In this document: positions 45,129-55,936 of the stretch, one piece after another
How the letters are laid out: each line of letters begins with the position of its first letter
Position numbering within the stretch: position 1 is the first letter of the stretch
DNA from: Fusobacterium ulcerans ATCC 49185
Lineage (GTDB): Bacteria; Fusobacteriota; Fusobacteriia; Fusobacteriales; Fusobacteriaceae
NCBI RefSeq assembly: GCF_900683735.1
Contig: NZ_LR215979.1
Span: 496,001-560,000 of the forward strand
DNA: 64,000 nt
Direction of reading: 5' to 3'
Notes under the pieces: generated by a model
Told to the model about the DNA's origin: nothing
Databases searched by the model: none
Seen by the model: the letters and a program-made list of their open reading frames with translations, nothing else
Made by a program: the position numbers and the translations under genes

Positions 45129-46205
45129 ATGAAAAACTTTAATAATGTGTATAAAGGAAAAAGAATTCTGGTAACAGGTCATACAGGATTTAAAGGATCG
45201 TGGCTGTCAATATGGCTTAGAGAATTAGGCGCTGAAGTAATAGGTTATTCATTAGAACCGTATACAGAAAAGGACAATTTTGTTTTATCTCATTTATCAG
45301 AAAAGGTAGTTGATATTAGAGGAGATATAAGAGACAGAAAACATTTAAGAGAAGTATTTGATAAATATCAGCCAAAGATAGTATTTCATTTAGCAGCTCA
45401 ACCATTAGTTAGACTTTCATATGATATTCCAGTAGAAACATATGAAACTAATCTTATGGGAACTATAAATGTATTGGAAGAGATAAGAAACTGTGAGAAT
45501 ACTAAAATAGGAATAATGATAACAACAGATAAATGCTATGAAAATAAAGAACAGATATGGGGATACAGAGAAAATGAAGCTTTTGGAGGATATGATCCAT
45601 ATTCTTCATCTAAAGGAGCTTGTGAAATAGCTATACAATCATGGAGAAATTCATTTTTTAATCCTAAAGATTATGAAAAACATGGAAAAAGTATAGCAAG
45701 TGTGAGAGCAGGAAATGTAATAGGTGGAGGAGACTGGGCAAAAGACAGAATAGTGCCAGACTGTATAAGAGCATTGGAAGAAGATAGAGATATAGAGATA
45801 AGAAGTCCAAAATCAATAAGGCCATGGGAACATGTACTTGAACCTTTAAGTGGTTATCTTCTATTAGGGCAAAAGATGATGGAAGATCCAATAAAATATT
45901 GTGAAGGATGGAACTTTGGGCCAAATCTTGATGCAATAGTAAATGTATGGGAAGTAGCAGAAAAAATAGTAAAAGATTATGGAAAAGGAAATCTAAAAGA
46001 TATTTCTAATCCAAATTCTTTACATGAAGCTAAATTATTACTACTAGATATAACAAAATCAAGATTTGAACTAGGATGGAAGCCTACATTAACCATAGAT
46101 AAAAGCGTAGAACTGACTACTGAATGGTACAAGAGATATCTAAATGAAGATGTATACAAACTTTGTGTAGAACAGATAAATGAATTTTCTAAGTTGGGTG
46201 AATAA
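45129..46205 (+). CDS. rfbG: CDP-glucose 4,6-dehydratase
   Basis: A 358-residue extended short-chain dehydrogenase that forms CDP-4-keto-6-deoxyglucose. The Rossmann motif is in RILVTGHTGFKGSWLSIWL, the catalytic Tyr-Lys in YDPYSSSKGACEIA near residue 160, with IMITTDKCYENKE near 135 and RAGNVIGGGDWAKDRIVPD. These are specific to the CDP enzyme rather than RmlB. I start at the ATG 45129 after TTGGAGG; a frame from 45102 would overlap rfbF. Confidence 0.95.
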   Translation: MKNFNNVYKGKRILVTGHTGFKGSWLSIWLRELGAEVIGYSLEPYTEKDNFVLSHLSEKVVDIRGDIRDRKHLREVFDKYQPKIVFHLAAQPLVRLSYDIPVETYETNLMGTINVLEEIRNCENTKIGIMITTDKCYENKEQIWGYRENEAFGGYDPYSSSKGACEIAIQSWRNSFFNPKDYEKHGKSIASVRAGNVIGGGDWAKDRIVPDCIRALEEDRDIEIRSPKSIRPWEHVLEPLSGYLLLGQKMMEDPIKYCEGWNFGPNLDAIVNVWEVAEKIVKDYGKGNLKDISNPNSLHEAKLLLLDITKSRFELGWKPTLTIDKSVELTTEWYKRYLNEDVYKLCVEQINEFSKLGE

Positions 46206-46206
46206 T

Positions 46207-46749
46207 ATGGAAATTATAAAAACAGAATTAGAAGGAGTCTTTATTATAAAAAATAAAATATTCCAAGATGGAAGAGGAATATTTATTAAAACATATAATA
46301 AAGATGAATTTGAAAAAAATAATCTTTGTACAGAATTTAGAGAAAGTTATTTTTCAATTTCAAATAAAGATGTAATAAGAGGGATGCATTTTCAGCTTCC
46401 TCCTTTTGAACATGAAAAATTAGTTTATGTAGCAAAAGGAAAAGTATTGGATGTTATTGTAGATTTAAGAAAAAATTCTAAAACTTTAGGAAAATATATA
46501 AGTTTAGAATTATCAGAAGAAAATGGATATTCTGTATATATTCCCAAAGGATTAGCGCATGGATTCAAGTCTCTAGAAGATGGAAGTATCATGGTTTACA
46601 ATGTAGCAACAGTATATAATTCTGAAAGTGATTATGGAATTAGCTGGAATAGTATTGGATTTGATTGGAAAATAGAAAACCCTATAATGTCACCAAGAGA
46701 TAAGAAGTTTGAGAGTATGAATGATTTTTTGAAAAAAGAGGTATTTTAA
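46207..46749 (+). CDS. RmlC-like sugar epimerase (possible CDP-dideoxyhexose 5-epimerase)
   Basis: A 180-residue cupin with RmlC motifs: DGRGIFIKTYNKDEF, RESYFSISNKDVIRGMHF (His of the active site), LVYVAKGKVLDVIVDL, and YIPKGLAHGFKSLEDG. It follows rfbHFG, so it probably acts on the CDP-4-keto-3,6-dideoxy sugar, as AscE does in ascarylose synthesis of Yersinia. Substrate assignment is inference; a dTDP-sugar remains possible. Start at ATG 46207 after GGGTG; the frame from 46180 lies within rfbG. Confidence 0.85.
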   Translation: MEIIKTELEGVFIIKNKIFQDGRGIFIKTYNKDEFEKNNLCTEFRESYFSISNKDVIRGMHFQLPPFEHEKLVYVAKGKVLDVIVDLRKNSKTLGKYISLELSEENGYSVYIPKGLAHGFKSLEDGSIMVYNVATVYNSESDYGISWNSIGFDWKIENPIMSPRDKKFESMNDFLKKEVF

Positions 46750-46751
46750 AT

Positions 46752-48694
<1,943 letters not shown>

Positions 48695-48703
48695 GAGTTA
48701 AAT

Positions 48704-49978
48704 ATGAAAGAAGTAGTGATACTTGGAGCTGGAATCTCTGGGATAGCAGCAGGGTACTTTTTAGAAGATAAAAATAATAAAAAGTATAATATAACGATTT
48801 ATGAAAAAAATTCTTCATGGGGAGGACTGTGTGATAACTTTGAAATAGATGATTTTAGATTTGATAAGTTTGTACATTTTTCTTTTACAGAGAATAGAGA
48901 AGTTAAAGAAATATTTAGAAAAAGTTCAGAAAGTATTGAACATCTTCCAAATCCAAGTAATTACTACAAAGGATACTGGTTAAAACATCCAGCCCAAAAT
49001 AATTTGTTCTCACTTTCAAAAGAAGAAAAAGATAAAATCCTTTTAGATTTTGAAAATAGAAAAGAAAAATCTATTGAAGAAATTAAAAACTATGAAGAAT
49101 GGTTAAGAATACAATATGGAGATTATTTTGCTGAAAACTTTCCTATGAAATACACAAAAAAATATTGGGGAGTAGAAGCTAAAGAACTTGAAACAAAGTG
49201 GGTAGGAGAAAGAATGTATAAACCTACTATAGAAGAGATAAAAAAAGGGATGGAAACAGAAGATACTCCTATAACTTATTATGCTAAAAAGATGTATTAT
49301 CCTAAAAAAGGAGGATATAAAAGTTATTTATCTTCTATGGCAAAAGGATTAAATATTGAATTAAATTATGAAGTAATAAAAATAGATTTGAATAAAAAAG
49401 TTATATATTTTTCTAATGGAAATGCTAAAAAATATGATGAGCTTATATCAAGTATTCCGCTACCAGAACTTGTAAAATTAACAGAAAATATTCCAGAAGA
49501 AATAAGAGAAGTATCAAAATTATTAAGATGGACATCAGGATATATAGTATCTTTAGGAATAAATACTAAAAATATTCCACCTTATCTGTGGTTTTATATT
49601 TATGATGAAGATATTTTACCAGCGAGGATATATTCTCCTAGTCATAAGTCTTTAGATAATTGTCCAGAAGGATGTTCTTCACTTCAATTGGAAATATATC
49701 ATGAAAGTAATAAACCTTTAAACTTATCAAAAAAAGATATTCTAAAAGATTGTATAAAAAAACTTATAAAAATGAAAATTATAAAAGAAGAAGATATTAT
49801 TGTAAAAGATATAAGATATGAAAAATATGCCAATATACTATTTGACTTTAATATATACAGTTCTAGAAAAAAAATAAGAGAATATTTTGAAGAAAAAGGA
49901 ATAAAAACAATTGGAAGATTTGGAGAATGGGATTACTTTTGGAGTGATCAAAGTTTAATGAGTGGGAAAAATGTCTAA
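48704..49978 (+). CDS. FAD-dependent amine-oxidase-like protein
   Basis: A 424-residue flavoprotein-like enzyme. The N-terminal dinucleotide-binding motif is EVVILGAGISGIAAGYFLED, followed by ITIYEKNSSWGGLCDNFE and RFDKFVHFSF, the pattern of protoporphyrinogen-oxidase/UDP-galactopyranose-mutase-like proteins. GGYKSYLSSMAKGL and YDELISSIPLPELVKLT near residue 240 fit the same fold. Such genes are frequent in O-antigen loci; what they oxidise or isomerise is not known. It stands just before the degraded IS and flippase, and is itself intact. Confidence 0.8.
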   Translation: MKEVVILGAGISGIAAGYFLEDKNNKKYNITIYEKNSSWGGLCDNFEIDDFRFDKFVHFSFTENREVKEIFRKSSESIEHLPNPSNYYKGYWLKHPAQNNLFSLSKEEKDKILLDFENRKEKSIEEIKNYEEWLRIQYGDYFAENFPMKYTKKYWGVEAKELETKWVGERMYKPTIEEIKKGMETEDTPITYYAKKMYYPKKGGYKSYLSSMAKGLNIELNYEVIKIDLNKKVIYFSNGNAKKYDELISSIPLPELVKLTENIPEEIREVSKLLRWTSGYIVSLGINTKNIPPYLWFYIYDEDILPARIYSPSHKSLDNCPEGCSSLQLEIYHESNKPLNLSKKDILKDCIKKLIKMKIIKEEDIIVKDIRYEKYANILFDFNIYSSRKKIREYFEEKGIKTIGRFGEWDYFWSDQSLMSGKNV

Positions 49979-50005
49979 TGTGTTAATTTAAAATGGAAAC
50001 AAGTC

Positions 50006-50640
50006 TTAGAAAAGAGAAAGATATAACTGTCTATACCTTAAAAATGAATTAACTCTTTGTAATTCTGGATATTTTGCTCTTGTTGGAGTTTCGTTATTCA
50101 AATCTGAATGTGGTTTGATATAATTATAAAAAAGAAAAAGTCTTCTAAAAATACTTAAAAAAGGCTTTCTACGAGATTGTTCATTGTTCCACCAAACCAA
50201 GATTGAACTTTAATATGTTTTGAAGAATCAAAAACTGCCTTAATAGGTATTGAATAAAATCAGAAGCAATAGTAGGAGTTTCATTATTAGAAAATAGAGT
50301 AAAGCTGAAGTGGCTTTTCTTGAAGCAGTAAAATACCAATTAAAGATATATTTGGTTTAAGAATCTATTAAAGTCTATATATAATACCTTTTATCAGCAA
50401 TTTTAATAAACAATTTCATCAACATACTATTTCATAAGAAGAACTAAGGTACTTAACAATAGAACTAATAGAAGAAAAGGTTTTGGGGTATGAATAAGTA
50501 GAACTTTTTAACCTGACATAGATAAAATTGCACTGTTAGTAACTGCTTCTTTCCTTTAAGAGAATATGATAGTTTTTAGTAAATTATTATATCTTAGGGT
50601 TTGGGGGTACTTCATATAAATTTTAAGTTGATAGAAACAA
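50006..50640 (-). pseudogene. Dead IS240/IS6-like DDE transposase
   Basis: On the minus strand, pieces of a DDE transposase can be read in order but in different frames and with stops: VDE followed by KLFIKIADKRYYI-stop-TLIDS-stop-TKYIFNWYFTAS (about 50420 to 50320), then FDSSKHIKVQSWFGG and TMNNLVES (near 50200), then after a frameshift RRLFLFYNYIKPHSDLNNET (near 50100). This matches the order of the IS240 family (V-DET, YLW..D, NN-E, PH..L). The outer limits are uncertain, and I found no inverted ends. It fills the gap between the FAD enzyme and the flippase remnant. Confidence 0.7.
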
Positions 50641-50660
50641 ATTTTATATAAGGGAGAAAA

Positions 50661-51987
50661 ATGAAAGGAAAAGTAAAATATTATTTTTCTAAAATTAAAA
50701 ATAATAAATTAAGATTAAATATAGTATTTAATTTTTTATTAAAAGGATTTTCAATAGTAATAAATTTTTTAACAATTCCTTTAATGCTCAATTATCTAAA
50801 TAGTGAAGAATATGGATTATGGATATTAATCTTATCAATCACTAACTGGATATACACATTTGATATAGGAATAGGAAATGGATTAAAAAATAAAATAGCT
50901 CAATACTTAAATCTAAAAAATTATGATAAAATAAAAAAGTATATAATAACAAGTTATTTTTTTGTAACAATATTATCGTTAATTATTTTTTTTTGCTTAA
51001 TTTATATTTCATTTAAAATTTTAAATCTAAATATATTATTGAAAGTAAATTTTTTAATAGAAATGAGTTATTATTTTTAATGATAATAAATGTAGGATTT
51101 GTATGTTTTAATTTTATACTTTCTTTATGCAATAATATTTTTATAGGATCACAGAAAATGTATTTATCAGGATTGAATAATGTTTTAAGCCAGATTTTAA
51201 ATTTTATCTTTATAGGAGTTTTATATTTAAAAAAGAAAAATCTATTTTTATTTGAGTATTTCCTATGGAATAAGTATATCAATTTCTCATATTATTTTTA
51301 CAATATTTTATTTTAATAAAAATAAAATATTAATTCCAAAAATTTCAGATGTATCTTTAGATAAATTGCATGGAATATTAAATATAGGAGGGAAAATATT
51401 TGTTATTCAGATAGCAGGATTGATAATTTTTTCTACAGATAATTTTATAATTACTAATTTTTTAGGTCCAGAAATGATAACAGAATATAGTGTTGTATAT
51501 AAATTTTTTTCAATACCATTCATAGCTATTAATTTAATATTAGGACCAGTATGGCCAGAAGCAACAAAGGAATATTATGATAGAAATTATGAATGGTTTA
51601 AAATATTTTAAAAAATTAAAAAGTATTTATTTTACTCGTTTTAATAATTCTATTGATGATTTGTATTGGTAAAAATTTATATTTATTTGGACAACTTATA
51701 AAATAGATCCTTCAATATTGTTAATTATTATAACATCTATATCAGTAATGTTAACTTGTTATAGCCATATGTATGCAACAATTTTAACAGGAATAAATGA
51801 AATAAATTTTCTGATGGCTTTATCAATAGTTCAAGCAATAATGAACATATTACTTTCCTATATATTTATAAAGTATACTGCTCTTGGAGTAAATGGAGTA
51901 ATATTGGCCACATGTTTTTGTATGATAACTAATATTTTTACTTTACCAAAAGTTTTAAAAAATAAATTGGAAAAAATAAAGAGGTAA
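50661..51987 (+). pseudogene. Wzx flippase, broken by several frameshifts
   Basis: Four successive fragments of one polysaccharide flippase lie in order: 50661-51080 (starting MKGKVKYYFSKIKNNKLRLN, with PLMLNYLNSEEYGLWILI), then 51080-51316 in a second frame, 51252-51611 back in the first (NIGGKIFVIQIAGLIIFSTD, GPEMITEYSVVYKFFS, ILGPVWPEATKEYYD) and 51718-51987 in the third (TILTGINEINFLMALSIVQA). Together they make up a normal 440-residue Wzx with about 12 helices. At least three frameshifts are needed, so it is a pseudogene, unless base-call errors in long A/T runs are to blame. The ribosome site AAGGGAG is intact. Confidence 0.88.
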
Positions 51988-51991
51988 ATAG

Positions 51992-52303
51992 ATGACAGAA
52001 AAAGAGTTTTTAACCTTATATAAAGAAAGAAGGAATCTAAAAAGCATAAGAGAAGCAAAAGAAAGATTAGATTCTTTCTGGAAAGCTCTTTTTGATGTTT
52101 TAGAAGAAGAAGAAAAAGTAATAATAAAAGACTGGGGAATATTTGAGAAAAGGGAAGTAAAACCCAGAAAGATATTAAACTTAGCAACAAGAGAAATGAT
52201 GGTGACAGAAGAAAAGAAAGTTATTAAATTTAGACCTAGAATGAAAATGATAGATAAAGTAAATGAGCTCAATACTCTCATAGAGGAGGAATATGAACAC
52301 TAG
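51992..52303 (+). CDS. HU/IHF-like DNA-binding protein 1
   Basis: A 103-residue protein with the HU-type middle: EAKERLDSFWKALFDVLEEE, KVIIKDWGIFEKREVKPRK (the beta start with conserved Gly-Phe-like GIF), then a short arm and KKVIKFRPRMKMIDKVNE at the end. The N-terminus differs from normal HU in having MTEKEFLTLYKERRNLKSIR. It begins 4 bases after the flippase remnant, with GAGGTAAATAG upstream, and overlaps the next gene by 11 bases. Probably binds and bends DNA; it may regulate the locus. Confidence 0.78.
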   Translation: MTEKEFLTLYKERRNLKSIREAKERLDSFWKALFDVLEEEEKVIIKDWGIFEKREVKPRKILNLATREMMVTEEKKVIKFRPRMKMIDKVNELNTLIEEEYEH

Positions 52304-52574
52304 AGAATTTGTATCATATTACAAGAAATTGAGAAAAGAACAGGATGAGACAGTAGAATATGAAGAAGCAAGGGAAGAGATAGAAGAAATATTTAATCTT
52401 ATAGCAGAAGTAACAGCTATGGATGAAGAGGTAAAATTTAAAAATAAAGGAACATTTTCACTTTTAAAAAGAAAAAAGAGAAGAATAGGCAGTCCAACTT
52501 CAAAAGAAGTAAGAGAAATAGTTCCTAAAAAAACAATAAAGTTTGTACAGTCAAAAGTTTTGGAAATAAATTAA
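52293..52574 (+). CDS. HU/IHF-like DNA-binding protein 2
   Basis: A 93-residue paralogue of the protein before it: MNTREFVSYYKKLRKEQDE, ARAEIEEIFN-like helix, EVKFKNKGTFSLLKRKKRRI and KKTIKFVQSKVLEIN. Both share the N-terminal Lys/Glu-rich extension and the short arm. The ATG at 52293 follows GAGGAAT and overlaps the end of the first HU-like gene, so the two are co-translated and may form a heterodimer like IHF. No similar pair is known to me at the end of a polysaccharide locus. Confidence 0.72.
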   Translation: MNTREFVSYYKKLRKEQDETVEYEEAREEIEEIFNLIAEVTAMDEEVKFKNKGTFSLLKRKKRRIGSPTSKEVREIVPKKTIKFVQSKVLEIN

Positions 52575-52598
52575 GAGATAAGAAGTTTTGGAGGGAAG

Positions 52599-52853
52599 AT
52601 GAGTAAGTGGATAATGATTTATGATAAGTGTTATCAAGAGTTAATTCAAGAAATAAGGAATGTAAGAGTAGAAAAATATACTCAAAAAGAATTTTCTAGA
52701 GAGTTAGGGATAACACAAAAGACTGTAAGTCATTATGAAAACTGTAGAAGTGAGATAAATCTAAAATTGTTATTAAAAATATGTAAGATATTGGATATAA
52801 ACTTTATGAAAATGATAAGGATATTTTTAAAAAATAATAATACTGATATATAG
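52599..52853 (+). CDS. Small XRE-family HTH protein
   Basis: An 84-residue protein almost entirely made of a Cro/CI-type helix-turn-helix: KYTQKEFSRELGITQKTVSHY near residues 28-48, then NLKLLLKICKILDINFMKM. It has the ribosome site GGAGGGAAG and follows the two HU-like genes by 24 bases. It probably binds DNA as a dimer; target unknown. It ends the locus before a strong terminator. Confidence 0.85.
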   Translation: MSKWIMIYDKCYQELIQEIRNVRVEKYTQKEFSRELGITQKTVSHYENCRSEINLKLLLKICKILDINFMKMIRIFLKNNNTDI

Positions 52854-52880
52854 GGGAATATGAAAAAATTTCTGTAAATC

Positions 52881-52917
52881 AAAAAAGAGCTTGAATGTAT
52901 TCATTCAGGCTCTTTTT
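52881..52917. terminator. Bidirectional terminator at the end of the polysaccharide locus
   Basis: AAAAAGAGC-T-TGAATG pairs with CATTCA-G-GCTCTTTTT (one T-G pair) around a TATT loop, with A- and T-runs on the two sides. It stops the locus transcript and that of the convergent gmhA. Confidence 0.9.
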
Positions 52918-52920
52918 GTA

Positions 52921-53496
52921 TTAGTAGTTCTCAGGGAACATTATTCTTTCTACACCTTCAATGATGATATGTAGTATCATCATATGTATCTCCTGTACTC
53001 TGTCAGAAGTCTTTCCAGGAATGATAAATTCATAATCACACATTCCTTTAAGTTTTCCTCCATCTTTTCCTAGAAGTACACAAGTTTTCATCCCTATCTT
53101 CTTAGCAGCCTCTACAGCCTTAATTACATTGCCAGAGTTTCCACTGGTAGAAATACCTATAAACATATCTCCAGACTTTCCATAGGCCTCTACACCTCTT
53201 GAAAAGACATGATCAAATCCATAGTCATTTCCTACACAAGTTATATGAGATGATTCTGATATTGCTATAGCAGGAAGAGCTCTTCTGTCTCCTCTGAATC
53301 TTCCTGTAAATTCTTCAGCAAAGTGCAGAGCATCACAGTTGCTTCCACCATTACCACATATCAATACTTTATTTCCATTGTTGAAAACTTCTGCCAAAGC
53401 TTTGGCAACTTTTTCAGTTTCTTTTCTTTTTTCTTCTTCCTTGATAAAATTTTCAAGAAGTACAAGTTCTGTTTTGTATGAATCTATTAAGTTCAT
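52921..53496 (-). CDS. gmhA: Phosphoheptose isomerase, core copy
   Basis: A 191-residue SIS-domain enzyme of standard GmhA length that makes heptose 7-phosphate for the LPS inner core. VLICGNGGSNCDALHFAEEF near residue 45, CVGNDYGFDHVFSRG near 90 and MFIGISTSGNSGNVIKA near 110 are typical; the C-terminal RVQEIHMMILHIIIEGVE carries the metal-binding Glu/His. It differs from the locus copy at 35736-36386 and lies outside the accessory region. It follows the LysR gene by 8 bases, so both are one transcript. Confidence 0.93.
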   Translation of the reverse strand: MNLIDSYKTELVLLENFIKEEEKRKETEKVAKALAEVFNNGNKVLICGNGGSNCDALHFAEEFTGRFRGDRRALPAIAISESSHITCVGNDYGFDHVFSRGVEAYGKSGDMFIGISTSGNSGNVIKAVEAAKKIGMKTCVLLGKDGGKLKGMCDYEFIIPGKTSDRVQEIHMMILHIIIEGVERIMFPENY

Positions 53497-53504
53497 TCAA
53501 CCTC

Positions 53505-54377
53505 CTAATATTGAATCTTGTAATCCTGTATAAAGTTGATGAATTTGATAATTTGAATAAGGCTTTTCTTATCTTTTGTGATAACTACCTGATATCCATC
53601 TTTTACTTCATTAACCTTATAGATTATTTTGAATTCTCCTCTTTCAATCTCTTTATGAACTGCATAATAAGGAAGGATTACATTTCCTATCTCTTCTCTT
53701 ACCATTCCTTTTATTACTTCAAGGTTTCCAAGTACAGATATCTTTGTATCAAAAGATATTCTGTATTTATCTTCAATTACAGCAATAGCTTCATTATTAT
53801 TAGGAATAGTTTTTCTAGTGATAAGTGGATCTTTAGATACACTTTCCATACTATGATACTCTTTTTTACTTACAAGAACATAAGGCATTTTTTCAATAGT
53901 TAAAACTTCAAGGTTAGAATCAGTGATATGTTCCTCATCTATAATCAGGATATCAAGATCTCCCTCTTTTAATAGTTTTAAAAGCCATGCCTTATCAGCA
54001 ATAGTTACATCATACTCGATTTCTTCATGAGCTTTAGAAAATCCTTTCATTAATCTTGGGATAAGAGGTTCACCAATAACAGATGTAGCCCCTATAGAGA
54101 TTCTAGCTCTATCTAGATCAATTATTCTAGATATTTCTTTTTCTGCTCTTTTAACTTTGTCGAATATATCTTCAGCCATTTTATATAAAGCTTCACCAGT
54201 ATAAGTAAGCTTAATTTTTTTAGAACTTCTGTCAAAAAGTTTTGCATTTAAAATTTCTTCAAATTTTTTAACTTGAATAGACACAGCTGATTGATTGATG
54301 TAAAGTTTGCTTGCTGCTTTAGTAAAACTTTTCTCTTTTGCTACTTCATAAAATATTTTTAAATAATGTAAATCCAT
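53505..54377 (-). CDS. LysR-family transcriptional regulator
   Basis: A 290-residue regulator. The N-terminal winged helix is MDLHYLKIFYEVAKEKSFTKAA, with the recognition helix in LYINQSAVSIQVKKFEEIL; the substrate-binding domain starts near residue 90 (ARISIGATSVIGEPLIPRL). I start at the ATG 54377 with GGGGAG eight bases before it. LysR regulators respond to small metabolites; the effector is unknown. It is followed closely by gmhA, and 280 bases of AT-rich sequence lie upstream (54393-54675), where I see no gene and no confident promoter. Confidence 0.92.
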   Translation of the reverse strand: MDLHYLKIFYEVAKEKSFTKAASKLYINQSAVSIQVKKFEEILNAKLFDRSSKKIKLTYTGEALYKMAEDIFDKVKRAEKEISRIIDLDRARISIGATSVIGEPLIPRLMKGFSKAHEEIEYDVTIADKAWLLKLLKEGDLDILIIDEEHITDSNLEVLTIEKMPYVLVSKKEYHSMESVSKDPLITRKTIPNNNEAIAVIEDKYRISFDTKISVLGNLEVIKGMVREEIGNVILPYYAVHKEIERGEFKIIYKVNEVKDGYQVVITKDKKSLIQIIKFINFIQDYKIQY

Positions 54378-54675
54378 TTGACCACTCCCCAAAGAAATAT
54401 ATATGTAATAAATAACTATGCGTACATCTATTTTATCATAAAAATCTTATATTTCATAATTTTTTTATAAAAAATTTTAAAATATTTTATTTAATTTTTT
54501 TAAAAAAACAGAATAATGTTTTTATTAAGAACAAAAAGTTTTAAAAGATAAAATAAAAAGGTAAATTATATAAATTTTTTATATGTTGAACTTTAATTTT
54601 AGAAATAATACAATAAATAAAAATTAATAAAAAGAATTTTTTTTAATATATTTAATATAAAAAATTGTATATTTT

Positions 54676-55458
54676 TTAAATAATAGAAAAATGCTTTAGA
54701 GCTTTAAAAATTCCATCATTATCTACTGTGTCAGTGACATAATCAGCAATCTCTTTTACATCATCATTAGCATTTCCCATAGCAATTCCTATTCCTACAT
54801 TTGAAAGCATAGTGATATCATTTCCCCCATCTCCAAAGGCCATAGTTTCCTCTTTAGAAAAGCCATAATACTCTCTGACTTTCTCCACTGCTACATGTTT
54901 TCCTCCACCAGCAGGGATAACATCTAAAAATAGCGGATTCCATCTTGTAGCTTCACAATTTTTTAATGCATTCATAAAAATATGTTCCTCTTCAGGTGAT
55001 ACATAAGGATTTAATTGGAATATTTCATTCTCTAAAGCTCTGGATATATCCTTTATAGGAAGCATAGGAAGGTTTACAGCATCTAAAACAGCTTTAACAT
55101 TATCATTTATATGATTAATATACATTCCCCCATCTCCTTCTACAAAACCACAAGGATGAGGATAATCTTTTAAAAATTCAATAAGATTTTTTATATCTTC
55201 AGGAGATATACTATTTTTATATATTATCTCTTTATCATTAAAACAATACTGTCCATTAAGAGTTACATAACCATCAAATTTTAATTGATCAAGATTGTTG
55301 CCTAATGACATAATTGAAGGATGTCTTCCTGTTGCAACAAATGTTTTTATTCCTTTTTCATGAAGCAGTTCAAAAGCTTTCATTGTACTTTCAGGGACTT
55401 TATGGGTATTAAAACTTACAAGAGTTCCATCAATATCAAAAAATACAGCTTTTATCAT
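54676..55458 (-). CDS. Cof-type HAD-family phosphatase
   Basis: A 260-residue cytoplasmic phosphatase. HAD motif I is AVFFDIDGTLVSFNTHKVP, motif II TFVATGRHPSIM, motif III a Lys in GGGKHVAVEKVREYYG, and motif IV MAFGDGGNDITMLSNVGIG. The cap domain between residues 85 and 185 is of the Cof (IIB) type, whose members act on sugar or cofactor phosphates. The ribosome site AAGGAGGA precedes the ATG. It lies between terminator-like hairpins and is probably single. Confidence 0.93.
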   Translation of the reverse strand: MIKAVFFDIDGTLVSFNTHKVPESTMKAFELLHEKGIKTFVATGRHPSIMSLGNNLDQLKFDGYVTLNGQYCFNDKEIIYKNSISPEDIKNLIEFLKDYPHPCGFVEGDGGMYINHINDNVKAVLDAVNLPMLPIKDISRALENEIFQLNPYVSPEEEHIFMNALKNCEATRWNPLFLDVIPAGGGKHVAVEKVREYYGFSKEETMAFGDGGNDITMLSNVGIGIAMGNANDDVKEIADYVTDTVDNDGIFKALKHFSII

Positions 55459-55487
55459 TTAATCCTCCTTAAATAAAGATAAAATAA

Positions 55488-55523
55488 TAGGCTGGTCAAA
55501 ATTAACTTTTGAGCCAGCCCTAT
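55488..55523 (-). terminator. Hairpin after the valS-104-residue gene run
   Basis: AGGCTGG-T-CAAAA pairs with TTTTG-A-GCCAGCCC around TTAAC. The minus strand continues TATTATTTTATC, a loose T-run, so it may terminate the valS operon before the phosphatase gene. Confidence 0.6.
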
Positions 55524-55543
55524 TTTCTCAAAATAAAATGTTT

Positions 55544-55858
55544 TTATCCTTCTAAGAACTCATCTAAATCACATTCAGTTTTAAGAAGTTCATAAAAGGT
55601 AACACCAGTAGTAGTAGTAACTATTCTAGCTTTTATAAAATCTTTTTCTACAAGACTTTGTACAGCTTTATTGATTTCACTTAAAGGATAATCTTTAAAT
55701 TTTTCCTGTAGTTCAACAGTGTTTAAAAACTTTCTTACAGTTTCCATTTCACTTCCATTAGCCATACAGCCAAGTGTTACTCTCTCTTTTTCTATATATA
55801 TTTCCCCTTGAGCTTCGAAGTCCAAAAGGGCTCTGAAAACCATCTCTTGTAAATTCAT
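55544..55858 (-). CDS. Small conserved-looking protein of unknown function (104 residues)
   Basis: The frame MNLQEMVFRALLDFEAQGEI has AAGGAGGT nine bases before its ATG; a longer frame to 55903 has none. The protein is acidic and cytoplasmic, and its middle (YPLSEINKAVQSLVEKDFIK) looks like a winged-helix element. No family is recognised. It follows valS by 78 bases on the same strand and is followed by a terminator-like hairpin. Confidence 0.75.
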   Translation of the reverse strand: MNLQEMVFRALLDFEAQGEIYIEKERVTLGCMANGSEMETVRKFLNTVELQEKFKDYPLSEINKAVQSLVEKDFIKARIVTTTTGVTFYELLKTECDLDEFLEG

Positions 55859-55936
55859 AAGATCTACCTCCTTAAAAAAGCCTTCTACAATTTTATTATA
55901 CAACTTTCTTAAGTTTTTTAAAATAGATTTTTAATA

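Noticed and set aside
53478-53903. Plus-strand frame opposite the LysR gene
   Set aside because: It is Phe/Ile/Tyr-rich, has no ribosome site and mirrors a well-supported LysR gene.
54393-54675. Possible small gene or RNA upstream of the LysR gene
   Set aside because: The 280 bases are almost pure A/T with no stable stem, ribosome site or open frame of note.
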